NCBI GenBank assembly: GCA_016285515.1
Contig: JAEEQW010000002.1
Span: forward strand, 124,001-188,000
Direction of reading: 5' to 3'
DNA from: Bacteroidales bacterium
GTDB taxonomy: Bacteria > Bacteroidota > Bacteroidia > Bacteroidales > BM520
DNA: 64,000 nt
Under the pieces are notes generated by a model. That model saw nothing but the letters and a program-made list of their open reading frames with translations, ran no database searches and had not been told where the DNA came from. Positions within the stretch are counted from its first letter, which is position 1, and every line of letters starts with the position of its first letter. Made by a program: the position numbers and the translations under genes. This document shows positions 8,495 through 17,655 of the stretch, one piece after another.

Positions 8495-10336
8495 ATGAGA
8501 ACTTTCAGAAACCTCTTCAAATACATCTCAAAATACAAAGGCTATCTTGTATTGATGTTTGTTTTTGCAGTTTTGTCAACATTGTTCTCAATAATTTCCT
8601 TCGCATTTTTCATACCCGTCTTCGAAATACTCTTCAAGACTAAAGACATGGTTATGGTTCCACCTGAACCGTTGAGTTTCAGCAATTTGAGTACAAATGC
8701 AATCAAGGAGAACTTTTATTATTTCCTCAATGAAATAATCTCGAAGTACAGTCCGCAGACAGCCCTGCTATATGTAGTTATAATCATAATAATAGTCTTC
8801 TTTTTCAAGGATATATTCCGCTATCTCACATCTTACTGCATCTCCCCTATCCGCCAGGGTGTAATCAAGGAGTTGCGCAATACGCTGTTCCATCAGATAC
8901 TTATTCTGCCGCTGTCGTTTTATTCACATAGGAAAAAAGGAGACATCGTCACACGTCTGACAGCCGATATTCAGGAAATAGAAAATTCCGTCATGAGTTC
9001 CCTGGAACTCGTCATTATCGAACCTATCACTCTGATTTTCTATGTCATAACACTATTGATAATCAGTCCGCAGCTCACAGTGTTTGCGTTCATACTGATG
9101 CCTGTCAGCGGATTTATGATAGGCAAAATCGGAAGCACACTGAAGAGCTATGCCACCAGAGGACAGTCCAAACTAGGCTCACTGATTTCGGATATGGAAG
9201 AAACCATCGACGGGTTACGAATAATTAAAGGTTTCAATGCAATAGATCATACCTACAATAATTTCAAAAACAAAAATGACGATTATACGAAGACCATGAT
9301 CAGACTATTGAGAATCAAGGATATAGCATCCCCTTTGAGTGAATTTCTCGGAGTTTGTCTCGTTGTGGCAACCGTATGGTACGGAGGAAGGCTAGTCCTT
9401 TCTAACCAGTCATTTTTACCTGCTTCAGCCCTGATAGTCTATATTGCAATATTTTCACAACTTCTGCCACCTATAAAGAGTTTCTCAAAAGGTTATTCCG
9501 AAATCAAGAAAGGTGCCGCATCCATGGACCGTATAAATGAAATTCTCGATGCAGATGAGGTCATAACTGAAAAAGAAAATGCCATTGACATCAACACCTT
9601 CGAACACTGCATTGAATTTCGTGATGTATCGTTCAAATATGAGGACACTTACATACTGAAGGACATCAATCTGAAGATTGAAAAAGGCAGGAAGATAGCT
9701 ATTGTGGGACCATCGGGCGCAGGAAAAACAACCATTATTAACCTGATGTGCCGTTTCTATGACTGCACTAAAGGAGGGATACTCATTGACGGAATCGCAG
9801 TTCCTGACTTGAGAATAGACAAACTACGCGGTCTGTTCGGCATAGTCACACAAGATACAATATTGTTCAATGACACAGTGACTAACAACATTTCATTCGG
9901 ACTTGAGAACTGCAATGAGGAAGATGTCATCAAGGCTGCCAAGATTGCCAATGCTCATGATTTCATCATGGAATTACCTGAAGGCTACCATACTATCATT
10001 GGCGACCGCGGAACGAAACTGTCGGGAGGTCAGAGGCAGCGTCTTAGCATAGCCCGTGCCCTGCTGCGCAATCCACAGATATTGCTTCTTGACGAGGCGA
10101 CATCATCCCTTGATACAGAATCCGAACAGTTGGTTCAGCAGGCTCTCGAAACATTGATGAATACACGCACATCCATTGTCATAGCGCACAGATTGTCAAC
10201 CATAGTCAACTCCGATGAAATCCTTGTCCTTGATGACGGACAAATCGTTGAGCATGGAACACACAAGGAATTATATGCGCAGAAAGGCCTCTACACGCGG
10301 CTCTGCGACATGCAATCCATACAAGGACAGGTCTGA
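8495..10336 (+). CDS. MsbA-like ABC exporter (fused permease and ATPase)
   Basis: A 613-residue half-transporter. The N-terminal 330 residues form a six-helix exporter membrane domain; the C-terminus is a nucleotide-binding domain with Walker A GPSGAGKTT, signature LSGGQRQRLSIARAL, Walker B ILLLDEATSSLD and the H-loop histidine in IVIAHRLST. All catalytic motifs are intact. The Bacteroidota homologues are usually annotated as MsbA-type lipid A/lipid flippases. It lies 22 bases after the permease and ends 30 bases before a convergent gene. Confidence 0.85.
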   Translation: MRTFRNLFKYISKYKGYLVLMFVFAVLSTLFSIISFAFFIPVFEILFKTKDMVMVPPEPLSFSNLSTNAIKENFYYFLNEIISKYSPQTALLYVVIIIIIVFFFKDIFRYLTSYCISPIRQGVIKELRNTLFHQILILPLSFYSHRKKGDIVTRLTADIQEIENSVMSSLELVIIEPITLIFYVITLLIISPQLTVFAFILMPVSGFMIGKIGSTLKSYATRGQSKLGSLISDMEETIDGLRIIKGFNAIDHTYNNFKNKNDDYTKTMIRLLRIKDIASPLSEFLGVCLVVATVWYGGRLVLSNQSFLPASALIVYIAIFSQLLPPIKSFSKGYSEIKKGAASMDRINEILDADEVITEKENAIDINTFEHCIEFRDVSFKYEDTYILKDINLKIEKGRKIAIVGPSGAGKTTIINLMCRFYDCTKGGILIDGIAVPDLRIDKLRGLFGIVTQDTILFNDTVTNNISFGLENCNEEDVIKAAKIANAHDFIMELPEGYHTIIGDRGTKLSGGQRQRLSIARALLRNPQILLLDEATSSLDTESEQLVQQALETLMNTRTSIVIAHRLSTIVNSDEILVLDDGQIVEHGTHKELYAQKGLYTRLCDMQSIQGQV

Positions 10337-10365
10337 AATCCATACGTATAAGACAGGCATTTATA

Positions 10366-12993
10366 TTATCTCATCACGTGTATCACACCACGCATAACCG
10401 TCTGATAATCGCCATCATACGAATAACTATAGACGACACACACATAGAAATAAACGCCTACCGAAACATCGTTTCCTGTTAAAATGTCTTTCCCATCCCA
10501 TTTGATTTCCGGGTCTGAAGTCTCAAATACAAGTCTGCCCTGACGATTGTAGATTGACATCTCCACTTTTTCCACGCTCGAATAAGTCTTTGGCACAAAC
10601 AAATCATTGTATCCGTCACCGTTTGGCGTGAAGACGTTAGGCAGAATATAATTCGGGCACTCATTGCCATACGCGCAAACAATATTCGATTCATCGCTGC
10701 AATTTCCGTTGACATCTATTGCCGTGACATAGTAACATCCGGCAAGTTTGTTATCATTACTATAAGTATATACGGTATCGTGAGGATTTCCCAATAAAGA
10801 ATCAATAAGTTGGAAATCAGAATCAAACGTTTTCTGAAAATATATATAATAACCGTCAATATCATCATTTTCGGGAATTGTCCACCTAAGAATGTCAACT
10901 GTTTCTTCGCAATCAACATCCAAAAACAGTACAGGGACAAACGGTGGGTCAACATCTTCCGGAATCGCACACTTGACTTGAGAATAATTGATGACCGGAT
11001 TAACAAAACCTCCTGCTGAGAAATATCCTGTTGATTCAATCATGAAACAATATTCCCTGCCATTCTCAAGTTCACCCACAACATAGGAATTGCCAACTAT
11101 CGAATCGGCAATCAATTCTTTATCAGAGTTATATATATTATAATAATCATTTATCCATGGGACAGAACAGTTCCACGAAAGAGCCAGTTTCCTGTCTCTC
11201 GGCTCTATGGCAAGATAAATAGAGCTTGCATTTTTTGACTTACCAATTAAACAATCACTGCCATCGGGCTCATTATAAAGTTCTACAAAATAATCAAATT
11301 GGCAATTCAAAGTATTGATTTTACTGTCGGTTACGATTGTATCGTTAAAAATATCGTAAGAAGCATGAAGTATTTCATAATTGCCTCCATTGGCATTTCT
11401 ATAGAGAATATAATGGTATGGACCAGGATAAATCAAAGTGTCAAGTTCGGTCGGCGGAGAAATAATGACTTCTATTTCACCATCAATGGAATCAGTAGCC
11501 AATACTGACACTTTGGTAATTACAGGCAAATCCTTTTTGAGCATGACTGATATTTTCTCGGAACTTTTGCTGAGAATGGACGGTGAATCTTCATTCCCAT
11601 AGAAAGCAACAAGTCTGTAACTGTAAATAATGCCTGGAGAAAGTCCCTCCGTTCCACCATCATCGGTATAGGAGAATGCACTGCCCCCTTTGCCTGAAGT
11701 CATAACAGTGGCTATCTTTTTATAGCCAAGTCCATAAGGAATTCCCGTTTCACAATATGAAGCTTCATAATTGTCGGCCATTGAGGTTCTATATACGAAA
11801 TATCCTGCCACATTATTGCATTTATGCCGTTCCCAATAAAGCTCAATTTTACCTATTATCGCCTCAGAGAGAATCCATTGCGGGGAACCGGCTATAACGC
11901 GGATGTCATAATGGGCATAATTGCTCAGATTAATGCTATGATTTCTCTCCGTAGCTTTGAAATGGAGGGTATAAATCTTGGATGACACGTCATTGCAGTC
12001 AACGGGCCATATCAATGAGCAGACGGTTTTGCCTTGGGTAATACTGTCAACTTTAAATACAGCCCCCATATCCTCATCAAATATTTCGCCTGTTGCCTCA
12101 ACATCAATTAAATCATTGTCAACATCAGTTGCAATAATAGATAAAACCAAAGTATCTCCGGCTATGACACAATTATTTCCAATGATTTGAATCTGAGGCA
12201 GTTCCTGGCCACAGGCATACACCTGAATCTGGAAGTCACGTGTCACATAGCCGATGCAGTAGCCACGCCGCCATTCGTATATTCTGTAAGCAACATTATA
12301 TTCGCCCTGCATAATCGGTGCATCCCAAATAAAATCACCGGATACCGGATCAAGCACGAGACTGTTGGAGGCTGGGGGGATAGTATAACCTGCGATATCC
12401 ACGCCATTTGCGCCCTTGCAGGCCACAAGTTCGTATGAAAGGCTGTCACCATCAGGGTCGTATGCACCGGCATTGGTGACAAAAAGTTTATTTACACATG
12501 CGCGGTCAACGGGATACATGGTTGTAAGCGGGGAGCTGTTTGTCCCCATAAAATTGTCTATTACAAGCAATGTTTCAATGTAAAAGGGCACATTAACTGA
12601 ATTGGGTATGTTAATCACACCATAATTCCGGTTTGGGTCCTCCACGCTTATTACAAACTGTCCGTTGCCTGCGTATGTATGTTCCGTGACATATTTGTTT
12701 ATTCTCACATCCCTGTATCCACTAAGCATTTCACCGCAGCGACAATAATAACCCGAAGGACTGACACCATATTCGCCATTTGACCTTCCAACTATTTCAG
12801 AAGTTCCGTCACCCCATGACACTTCAAGCTCACATCTGTCAGCCCCGCTCGGCGAATAGGTAACTGTAGTCACTGTAATTTCGTATGTGTACCCCGAAAC
12901 ATGGCGGAAAGTGATTTCACCACCCCTGTTATGGGTGGCAAAAGCACCAAATGCAAGCAAAAAAAACAGTGATGACAGAACAAATTTCCTCAT
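10366..12993 (-). CDS. T9SS surface protein with gliding-motility C-terminal domain
   Basis: An 875-residue secreted protein. The ATG at 12993 (rather than TTG at 13011) gives a clear signal peptide (MRKFVLSSLFFLLAFGAFA). It continues with THNRGGEITF and WGDGTSE, a PKD-like N-terminal region common in Bacteroidota adhesins, then cadherin-like and fibronectin-III-like repeats. The C-terminus carries LPNVFTPNGDGYNDLFVP and a type-B T9SS sorting domain (TIGR04131 type). It would be exported by the GldKLMN machinery encoded at 32.6-38.4 kb and anchored or released at the surface. Substrate unknown. Confidence 0.85.
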   Translation of the reverse strand: MRKFVLSSLFFLLAFGAFATHNRGGEITFRHVSGYTYEITVTTVTYSPSGADRCELEVSWGDGTSEIVGRSNGEYGVSPSGYYCRCGEMLSGYRDVRINKYVTEHTYAGNGQFVISVEDPNRNYGVINIPNSVNVPFYIETLLVIDNFMGTNSSPLTTMYPVDRACVNKLFVTNAGAYDPDGDSLSYELVACKGANGVDIAGYTIPPASNSLVLDPVSGDFIWDAPIMQGEYNVAYRIYEWRRGYCIGYVTRDFQIQVYACGQELPQIQIIGNNCVIAGDTLVLSIIATDVDNDLIDVEATGEIFDEDMGAVFKVDSITQGKTVCSLIWPVDCNDVSSKIYTLHFKATERNHSINLSNYAHYDIRVIAGSPQWILSEAIIGKIELYWERHKCNNVAGYFVYRTSMADNYEASYCETGIPYGLGYKKIATVMTSGKGGSAFSYTDDGGTEGLSPGIIYSYRLVAFYGNEDSPSILSKSSEKISVMLKKDLPVITKVSVLATDSIDGEIEVIISPPTELDTLIYPGPYHYILYRNANGGNYEILHASYDIFNDTIVTDSKINTLNCQFDYFVELYNEPDGSDCLIGKSKNASSIYLAIEPRDRKLALSWNCSVPWINDYYNIYNSDKELIADSIVGNSYVVGELENGREYCFMIESTGYFSAGGFVNPVINYSQVKCAIPEDVDPPFVPVLFLDVDCEETVDILRWTIPENDDIDGYYIYFQKTFDSDFQLIDSLLGNPHDTVYTYSNDNKLAGCYYVTAIDVNGNCSDESNIVCAYGNECPNYILPNVFTPNGDGYNDLFVPKTYSSVEKVEMSIYNRQGRLVFETSDPEIKWDGKDILTGNDVSVGVYFYVCVVYSYSYDGDYQTVMRGVIHVMR

Positions 12994-13069
12994 CTTCAAC
13001 AGGTTATTCAATTAATTAATTTATTTGACAAAATTAATTCAAAAATCAAATAGTCAATCAAAAAAATAG

Positions 13070-13077
13070 TATTTTTG
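13070..13077 (+). promoter_or_regulatory. -7 box (TATTTTTG) before the RSH gene
   Basis: TATTTTTG matches TAnnTTTG and lies 22 bases before the proposed ATG at 13100. No clear -33 box. Confidence 0.4.
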
Positions 13078-13099
13078 TAAACAATTGCAAAAAAGAACA

Positions 13100-15337
13100 A
13101 TGGAAACGGGGAACACCAATTTTGAAGAAGAAAAAGAGTCAGTGTATGCTGCTTATAATGAGCTTGTTGACATTCTGAAGGGAAATGGTTTTTCCGAAAT
13201 TGATTTGACTGTCATTGATAAGGCATTCAAGCTTGCCGTACAGGCTCACGGTGATGTTCGGCGCCGAAGCGGTGAATTATACATTTTCCATCCGATAAGT
13301 GTTGCCAAAATATCCGCAACTGAACTTTACCTTGATGCTCCTGCCATTGCAGCAGCACTGCTTCACGATGTCGTGGAAGATACCGAATACACACTCGATG
13401 ACATTACAGAACAGTTCGGAATTGAAATCTCCAACATAGTTGACGGACTGACCAAGATATCAGGTGACCCCACCGAGAAGATGGATGAGATGAAAGACAC
13501 ACGCCAGTCTGAAACCATCAAAAAAATACTCGTTTCCCTATCCTACGACCCTCGTGTCATCCTTGTCAAACTTGCCGATCGTCTTCACAATCTCCGCACC
13601 ATTGACTCCATGCCTCACGAAAAGCAGGCAAAAATCGCTGCAGAGACTAAAATCATATATGCTCCGCTTGCCCTTCGTCTCGGCTACTATAAAATAAGAT
13701 ACGAACTCGAAGACCTGTGCCTCAAAATAACCGATTCCGACATATACTACTTCATCAAAGCCAAATTGGAAACCATAAAAGAATCCATTGAGGAACAATA
13801 CCAGAAATTCATTTCAAAGCTCAGCGACGATATCGAAAAAGAAGGTATTAAGGTTAGGATGTACTATGACCTCTGCAGCATTTCAAAAATATGGCTCACA
13901 ATGTCGGACAAAAATCTGTCCTTTGATGAGATTGACTGCAAATATGACATCAAAATGGTTATCGATTGTCCGGTCAATCTTGAAAAAACCGACTGTTGGA
14001 GAATGTATTCCATAATTTCCGAACACTATAGTCCGAAGCCCAACAGCCTGAAAGACATGATTTCAACGCCAAAAGCAAACGGCTATGAGTCCATCCGCGT
14101 AATATTTCTTGACGATGACGGACAATGGATTAAAGTGCTTATACGCAGTACCCGCATGGATGACATTGCAGAAAAAGGCGTCGCCGGCCTTTGGAAACAC
14201 AGAGCATCCGAACAGGGGGAAAACAAAATCGACCAATGGATCAAAGCCATGGTCGATATCATGAGCAATGAAAAAGACGAATCTTCCATCGAGTTCGTGG
14301 AAAACTTTAAGGCTAACCTCTTCAACAAGGAAATATATGTCTATACTCCGAAAGGAGAGATGAGAACAATGCCTAAAGGCTCAACAGCTCTTGATTTTGC
14401 ATACGCCATCAGCTCTGAAATTGGTAACAACTGCATGGGTGCAATCATCAACAACAAACTTGAATCCATCAACACGGAACTTCATACCGGCGACAAAATC
14501 AGAATTCTGACTTCTGAAAACCAATATCCCAAACAAACATGGCTTAATTACGCCATAACCCCAAGAGCACTCAACCATATCAAAAAGGCACTCAATAAAA
14601 GCAAGAAATCACACTTCGAAGAAGGCAAAAAAATGGTCGAAGACTGGCTCAAAGAAAATAAGATAGAACCCAATGATGCCAATATCAATAAAGTGCTTCG
14701 TCTTTCCATGTACGACACCCTTCTTGACTTATTCTATAACGTAGCCATATCCAACCTAAAGCTCGAAACATTCAAGAAATACATCAAGTCAAAAGAAAAG
14801 CACAATTTCTTCACATCATTCTTCAAAACCAAGGATTCAGCCCAAGAAATCAACATCGAAGAACAAACAGAAGAAAATCATCTGCTTATGGCGCTGACTC
14901 AAAAGAGACAGGACATTCTATATACACTCTGCAAAGACTGCAATCCTATTCCAGGCGATGATGTAATTGGCTTCACAAATCCCGATGGTGCAATCACTGT
15001 CCATAGGACCAACTGTGAAAAGGCTCTTGCCTTGATGGCAAAATACGGCAATAAAGTAATCAAGGCCAAATGGCCAAAACAGGAATCCGAGAGTGGCTTC
15101 CTTACCGGCATAAACATTGAAGGCATTGACAGCCAGGGACTTGCAGGTTCAATGACCCAGCTCATTGCAAACAATTATAATATCAATATCCGTGAAATTT
15201 CGCTTAAAGCCGATAACGGCATATTCCACGGAAGAATCATTCTGTATGTCAGCGACACCAATAACCTCAACACCATAATCCATGCACTGGAAGGAATCAA
15301 AGGTATCAAGAAAGTCCACAGAATAAACAAAATCTAA
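13100..15337 (+). CDS. RelA/SpoT homologue, hydrolase intact, synthetase degenerate
   Basis: A 745-residue long RSH protein (ATG at 13100; a TTG at 13085 is less likely). The (p)ppGpp hydrolase (HD) domain is intact: RRRSGELYIFHP with His64, HD at 89-90, ED at 93-94 and LADRLHNLRT with Asn164. The synthetase domain (about 245-370) is present but altered where catalysis happens: the usual K in SIxxKM is Thr (IWLTM), the YDLxAIR motif reads DCKYDIK, the usual NGYxSLH has Arg333 for His, and the ExQIR motif reads KVLIR with Lys345 for Glu. TGS, zinc-finger-like (CKDCNPIPGD...HRTNC) and ACT domains follow. I infer a hydrolase-only RSH, the mirror image of E. coli RelA; a second RSH elsewhere would supply synthesis. 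Confidence 0.85.
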   Translation: METGNTNFEEEKESVYAAYNELVDILKGNGFSEIDLTVIDKAFKLAVQAHGDVRRRSGELYIFHPISVAKISATELYLDAPAIAAALLHDVVEDTEYTLDDITEQFGIEISNIVDGLTKISGDPTEKMDEMKDTRQSETIKKILVSLSYDPRVILVKLADRLHNLRTIDSMPHEKQAKIAAETKIIYAPLALRLGYYKIRYELEDLCLKITDSDIYYFIKAKLETIKESIEEQYQKFISKLSDDIEKEGIKVRMYYDLCSISKIWLTMSDKNLSFDEIDCKYDIKMVIDCPVNLEKTDCWRMYSIISEHYSPKPNSLKDMISTPKANGYESIRVIFLDDDGQWIKVLIRSTRMDDIAEKGVAGLWKHRASEQGENKIDQWIKAMVDIMSNEKDESSIEFVENFKANLFNKEIYVYTPKGEMRTMPKGSTALDFAYAISSEIGNNCMGAIINNKLESINTELHTGDKIRILTSENQYPKQTWLNYAITPRALNHIKKALNKSKKSHFEEGKKMVEDWLKENKIEPNDANINKVLRLSMYDTLLDLFYNVAISNLKLETFKKYIKSKEKHNFFTSFFKTKDSAQEINIEEQTEENHLLMALTQKRQDILYTLCKDCNPIPGDDVIGFTNPDGAITVHRTNCEKALALMAKYGNKVIKAKWPKQESESGFLTGINIEGIDSQGLAGSMTQLIANNYNINIREISLKADNGIFHGRIILYVSDTNNLNTIIHALEGIKGIKKVHRINKI

Positions 15338-15414
15338 TATTTTTTCCCCCAAGACTGTAACCAAATTTTATTATTGCGTCATAATGGCAAAGAAAACATT
15401 AAAACAATAATAAA

Positions 15415-15870
15415 ATGGATTACAAAAAATTCAGAAGAAGCACGTCAAACAAAGTTATAGCTGGTGTTTGCGGTGGTCTTGGCGACCTTTTTGAAGTTGA
15501 CCCTATTATTTTCAGAATCATCTTCCTGATTTTACTTTTTATTGCAGGTGGCGGTCTGATAATATACATTATCATTTGGATCTTGACTCCAAAGGACAAT
15601 GAAATTAAAAATACATATTTCTCATACCAAAAAAATGGGCAAACAAACATTTCCAATACCGACGGCAACACATCCCAAACTGGTAATCAGGAGATAAAAC
15701 GTGGAAGTCTGATAGGCGGTATAACTCTTGTGGTATTGGGCTGCGCATTACTGATTGACAATTACTTTCACATCGACTTCAACTATATTTGGCCGACAAT
15801 CCTCATTGCAATAGGTGTTGCTCTCCTTATACGCGCCATGAACAATAAAGACAATAAAGACAATGAATAA
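15415..15870 (+). CDS. PspC-domain membrane protein
   Basis: A 151-residue protein. Residues 1-62 are a PspC domain (KVIAGVCGGLGDLFEVDPII, then a membrane helix ending in ILTPKDNE). A polar linker leads to two further hydrophobic segments (SLIGGITLVVLGCALLIDN and WPTILIAIGVALLIRAM) resembling the LiaF transmembrane region. Such proteins take part in envelope-stress sensing. It lies 27 bases before a LiaF-like gene, so the two probably form a pair. Exact function not known. Confidence 0.8.
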   Translation: MDYKKFRRSTSNKVIAGVCGGLGDLFEVDPIIFRIIFLILLFIAGGGLIIYIIIWILTPKDNEIKNTYFSYQKNGQTNISNTDGNTSQTGNQEIKRGSLIGGITLVVLGCALLIDNYFHIDFNYIWPTILIAIGVALLIRAMNNKDNKDNE

Positions 15871-15897
15871 AAAACCAATTATCAATTTATTATAATC

Positions 15898-17001
15898 ATG
15901 AACTTTAACTTTAAAAAGATATTCTGGAGCATAGTTCTTATAGCAGCAGGTGTGATAATCCTTGGAAATAATGCCGGCTGGTTTTACCTCAGCTGGGACG
16001 ATATAGTGCCGTTTATTTATGTTGGACTAATAATATTAGGTATTTCCATTCTGCCCATAAAGGATTCCATCAAGCTGATAAGCAGCGGTTTAACACTCCT
16101 AGCAGCATTATTTGTCTTCATATTTGCCGAACCTCGCAATGACCGCTCATCTCTCAAACATATTTTCGGAAATTCAGATTGGATCTACGATAATGACGAC
16201 CAGGACGATGACGATGATATTTGGGATGACAATGACATTTGGGATGACAATGACATTTTAGATGACAGTGATATTTTGGATGATAATGATATTTTGAATG
16301 ACGATGGCATTTTGGATGACGACAAAGACGATAATTCTCAAAGGTATTCGAGACATGGTAGAAAAAACTTACCACAGGCCATGATTTCTTATGCACATGA
16401 AACCGAAGTTGACTTTGACATAACCGCTTCTGCCGGAACTTATTCAATAGGCTCATCCAAAGAAAGCGGCAACCTAGTGAATCTAAATCAGTCAGGGCCG
16501 ACATGCGCTTATTCACTCACATCGGAAGATATAGGACAAGACAGGAAAAAAATCAACTTTTCCATCAGTGGGGCAATTAATAATATTGACAAATCAAAAA
16601 TTGACTCAACAAAGTACAATCTTCAACTCAACTCGCATCCTGTATGGAATTTCGACATTGAAAGCGGTGCTGCTTCCATTAACATTGACGGTAGGGATAT
16701 CAAAATAAAGAATATAGACATAGAGCAAGGAGTTGCAAGCACCAACATCATTGTCGGCAACAAGTATCCGGATGTCAACATATCTGTTTCGTCCGGAGTA
16801 TCCACATTGAAAATCAAAATTCCAGAGGATGCATATTGCAAGATAAATAATGAAGGAGCTCTCAACTTAAAGAATCTCAAAGGCTTCACCAACAAAGGGG
16901 ACGGCAAATATATTTATAATGAGAAAAGCTCCAACCCTTCCTGTCGCATCAACATTAACCTTGAAACAGCTCTTTCAACTCTGAACGTCGAAACGTATTG
17001 A
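15898..17001 (+). CDS. LiaF-like / DUF5668 membrane protein with Asp-rich repeat linker and toastrack-type C-terminus
   Basis: A 367-residue protein. The N-terminus holds three to four membrane helices (IVLIAAGVIILGNNAGW onward) typical of DUF5668/LiaF N-domains. Residues 97-143 are an acidic tandem repeat (DIWDDN/DILDDN units). The rest is a beta-rich domain (VDFDITASAGTYSIGSS, FDIESGAASINIDG, SVSSGVSTLKIKIPEDA) like the adhesin-like or toastrack domains of LiaF and related stress proteins. It forms a pair with the PspC gene. The 3' end overlaps a convergent truncated BRO/Fic gene by 27 bases, showing that a deletion or insertion junction lies right behind it. Confidence 0.75.
   Translation: MNFNFKKIFWSIVLIAAGVIILGNNAGWFYLSWDDIVPFIYVGLIILGISILPIKDSIKLISSGLTLLAALFVFIFAEPRNDRSSLKHIFGNSDWIYDNDDQDDDDDIWDDNDIWDDNDILDDSDILDDNDILNDDGILDDDKDDNSQRYSRHGRKNLPQAMISYAHETEVDFDITASAGTYSIGSSKESGNLVNLNQSGPTCAYSLTSEDIGQDRKKINFSISGAINNIDKSKIDSTKYNLQLNSHPVWNFDIESGAASINIDGRDIKIKNIDIEQGVASTNIIVGNKYPDVNISVSSGVSTLKIKIPEDAYCKINNEGALNLKNLKGFTNKGDGKYIYNEKSSNPSCRININLETALSTLNVETY
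16200..16330 (+). repeat. Imperfect 18-bp tandem repeat encoding D-I-x-D-D-N units
   Basis: About seven degenerate copies of an 18-base unit (for example GACATTTGGGATGACAAT) sit inside the LiaF-like gene and encode the Asp-rich linker between membrane and beta domains. Unit length is a multiple of three, so copy-number change would lengthen or shorten the linker without a frameshift. Confidence 0.8.
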
Positions 17002-17637
17002 TACAGCTACATTGGATACGCATAATTTGTCCACAATCTCATCGAAAGTGTTTTGTGGCATCTGTTCTATGATGGCCAAGTTTTGCATCAGATATTCCGC
17101 TCGACAAAAGACGGTGCCGCCTTTTGAGATGGTCTTGGTGCGAATTTTTCCCGCAAAATCGTAAAGTCCTCCGAAGATATAGGCGTGAATCTGCTGAAGG
17201 CATTCGACAGTGCCGGGATTCATGCTATCGAGGATACCGCTTTCAACCAGCGTATAGGCTTTTTTCTTGCTCTGCCCATCGATGCTGTTATCGCTGTAAA
17301 TGAACCAATCAAGAAAAGCGTTTGCCCGATTATTTGGATAGTTCTTGGCCAGGGTCTGCACACCTTCGGCATCAAGCGCATCGGCGGCACGCTGCTTCCC
17401 ATCGGGGGCCATAAATTTGAAGTCGTGAGTGACGCTCACGAGTTGAACACCAGTCGTGGTTAGTTTCTTCTTCAGCCAACGCCAATAGTTACCGGCTTTC
17501 TGGTAGTCTTCTTCGTTGTTGATAGCCCGCACGATGTCGGTAGCCGAGAACCACCATTTGGAATTAATTTCGTCCCAAACGGCACGGACCTCGTAGTCGT
17601 TGAAGAAGCGGATGGATTTTTTGGTGGGCATGGTCAT
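16975..17637 (-). pseudogene. BRO-N plus Fic protein, truncated before the Fic active site
   Basis: A 220-residue frame. Residues 1-110 form a BRO-N-type DNA-binding domain (IRFFNDYEVRAVWDEINSKW, WFSATDIVRAI). From about 138 the chain matches the N-terminal half of a Fic domain (LQQIHAYIFGGLYDFAGKIR, IEQMPQNTFDEIVDK). The next segment should be the AMP-transferase motif HPFxxGNGR, but the frame diverges (CVSNVAVSIRFDVQS) and stops inside the end of the convergent LiaF-like gene. The catalytic motif is therefore missing. I infer a 3' deletion that joined this gene to the neighbouring operon; the DNA-binding part could still be functional. Confidence 0.75.
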
Positions 17638-17655
17638 ATATATGAAATCATTCGG

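Noticed and set aside
16975-17637. A functional Fic toxin
   Set aside because: The HPFxxGNGR motif is absent, so AMP-transfer activity is not expected.
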